In this document: positions 5,309 to 6,207 of the stretch, piece by piece
Position numbering within the stretch: the stretch's first letter is position 1
How the letters are laid out: every line of letters starts with the position of its first letter
Assembly (NCBI GenBank): GCA_030830245.1
Contig: JAURNJ010000129.1
Location: 1-6,207, forward strand
Reading direction: 5' to 3'
Length of the DNA stretch: 6,207 nucleotides
Source: Novosphingobium sp.
GTDB taxonomy: Bacteria > Pseudomonadota > Alphaproteobacteria > Sphingomonadales > Sphingomonadaceae
Notes under the pieces: model-generated
What the model was told of the DNA's origin: nothing
What the model saw: only the letters and a program-made list of their open reading frames with translations
Database searches by the model: none
Made by a program: the position numbers and the translations under genes

Positions 5309-6207
5309 TCAGAGCACGAACACGCCGCGGGCGAGCAAACCGGCCTCGAGATCGTGAAATGCCTGTTCGAAGTCCTTCAGGTCGTAACGCTTCGTCACGA
5401 GTTCATCGAGAAGCAGGTTCCCTTGCCGATATTGCGCGAGGTAGGAAGGAATGTCGCGATGCGGTCGCGATGCGCCGTAGCGCGCTCCCATCACGCCACG
5501 GTCGACAAAGGCGAGCGTGGCGATCGAGATGTCTGCCGTGGTGCCGAAGGGGCTGGTTCCCACGATCACGCAATTGCCTCCCCAGCCCAGACAGTCGACA
5601 GCATTGGCAAGCACGCCGGCATTGCCGACGCATTCGAACGCCCAGTCTACCCCGCTGCCCTGATCAGGATTGCCATCGGACACGATCTGCCGAACCCGTT
5701 CCGGAGTATTGCCCAGGCTTGCGTCCAGGAAGTCGGTCGCGCCGAATTCGCGGGCCTTCGCTTCGCGCGACGGCAGCAGGTCAATCGCGATGATCCGACT
5801 GGCACCTGCAAGCCGCAACCCCTGCAAGACGTTCAGGCCGATCCCGCCGATTCCGAACACGGCGGCTGTCTCTCCGGGCCTGACCCTCGCCCGATTGACC
5901 ACCGAGCCGACACCGGTCAGTACGCCGCATCCGACCACGCAGGCGGTATCCAGCGCAATCGCCGGGTCGATCCTGACCGCTTGCCCGGCCTGCACCACGG
6001 TTTTCTCCACGAATGTAGAGAGCGCGGCAAAGTTGGAAACAGGTTCGCCAGCGCGGGAAAACGGCTGCGCGCGGTTGCCGAACGACTGGCGGCAGTGTGT
6101 CGGTCTGCCGCCTTCGCATGCGCCGCAGCGACCGCAATTCGCCAGCGTGTGTAGCGCGACGTGATCACCCACGGCCAGCCCGGTCACGCCGGGGCCCAGC
6201 TTTTCGA
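5309..6207 (-). CDS. Zinc-dependent medium-chain alcohol dehydrogenase, class III-like (partial, N-terminus outside window)
   Basis: 298 residues of a cytoplasmic NAD-dependent alcohol dehydrogenase are visible; about 70 N-terminal residues, including the first catalytic zinc ligands (Cys46 and His67 in horse liver enzyme), lie beyond the window. The structural zinc set C-x2-C-x2-C-x7-C is complete (visible residues 24, 27, 30 and 38). GCGVLTGVG contains the third catalytic zinc ligand (Cys93 visible, equivalent to Cys174). The Rossmann fold follows with FGIGGIG (117-123) and an Asp (142) ending the next strand in RIIAID, which predicts NAD rather than NADP. The C-terminus (LEAGLLARGVFVL) is complete, with stop at 5309-5311. 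The style resembles the formaldehyde/glutathione- and NDMA-type alcohol dehydrogenases common in sphingomonads. It is convergent to the other catabolic genes, so a shared pathway is possible but not shown. An in-frame GTG at 6187 is internal, not the start. Confidence 0.93.
   Translation of the reverse strand, partial: EKLGPGVTGLAVGDHVALHTLANCGRCGACEGGRPTHCRQSFGNRAQPFSRAGEPVSNFAALSTFVEKTVVQAGQAVRIDPAIALDTACVVGCGVLTGVGSVVNRARVRPGETAAVFGIGGIGLNVLQGLRLAGASRIIAIDLLPSREAKAREFGATDFLDASLGNTPERVRQIVSDGNPDQGSGVDWAFECVGNAGVLANAVDCLGWGGNCVIVGTSPFGTTADISIATLAFVDRGVMGARYGASRPHRDIPSYLAQYRQGNLLLDELVTKRYDLKDFEQAFHDLEAGLLARGVFVL

Noticed and set aside
5354..6154. 266-codon plus-strand frame
   Set aside because: Antisense to the zinc alcohol dehydrogenase, whose zinc and cofactor motifs are intact.
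1..6207. CRISPR array, insertion sequence or toxin-antitoxin system
   Set aside because: No regularly spaced repeats, no transposase motifs or terminal inverted repeats, and no recognisable small toxin/antitoxin pair were found.

Overview
The window is GC-rich DNA with Alphaproteobacteria-like content, most likely from a sphingomonad (Novosphingobium/Sphingobium/Erythrobacter type). This rests on codon usage, protein style and the rlmB/tRNA-Tyr pairing; I ran no search. It begins with housekeeping genes and passes into an accessory catabolic region holding clear gene debris.

Layout. (1) 1-533, minus strand: N-terminal part of a TrmH/SpoU-family 23S rRNA 2'-O-methyltransferase (RlmB type), cut by the window edge. 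(2) 664-749, plus: tRNA-Tyr(GUA) with a long variable arm and encoded CCA. (3) 750-1195: gene-free stretch carrying two strong stem-loops (972-1001 and 1031-1062) and two smaller ones. (4) 1196-2500, plus: complete Rieske non-heme iron oxygenase alpha subunit. (5) 2504-2656, plus: possible 50-codon ORF tightly packed between its neighbours. (6) 2658-3401, plus: complete classical short-chain dehydrogenase (SDR). (7) 3402-5088: a patchwork of three truncated, unrelated genes: a frameshifted DNA methyltransferase piece (plus), the C-terminal end of a TolC-type outer membrane protein (minus) and the C-terminal part of a molybdopterin oxidoreductase (plus). (8) 5089-5308: AT-richer spacer with an operator-like palindrome. 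(9) 5309-6207, minus: zinc-dependent medium-chain alcohol dehydrogenase, its N-terminus beyond the window.

Functional picture. The Rieske oxygenase and SDR look like one transcription unit: the oxygenase would hydroxylate an unknown substrate and the SDR would oxidise or reduce an alcohol/ketone intermediate. The alcohol dehydrogenase could belong to the same or a neighbouring pathway, but it is convergent and separated by debris. No ferredoxin, reductase, beta subunit, transporter or regulator is present, so the substrate cannot be named and the electron-transfer partner must be encoded elsewhere.

Nothing here convincingly represents a new biological system. The most interesting points are the debris mosaic with its base-level junctions, the structured leader before the oxygenase, the Glu in place of the usual bridging Asp in the oxygenase, the small ORF between oxygenase and SDR, and an orphan TetR-like palindrome in a convergent spacer.
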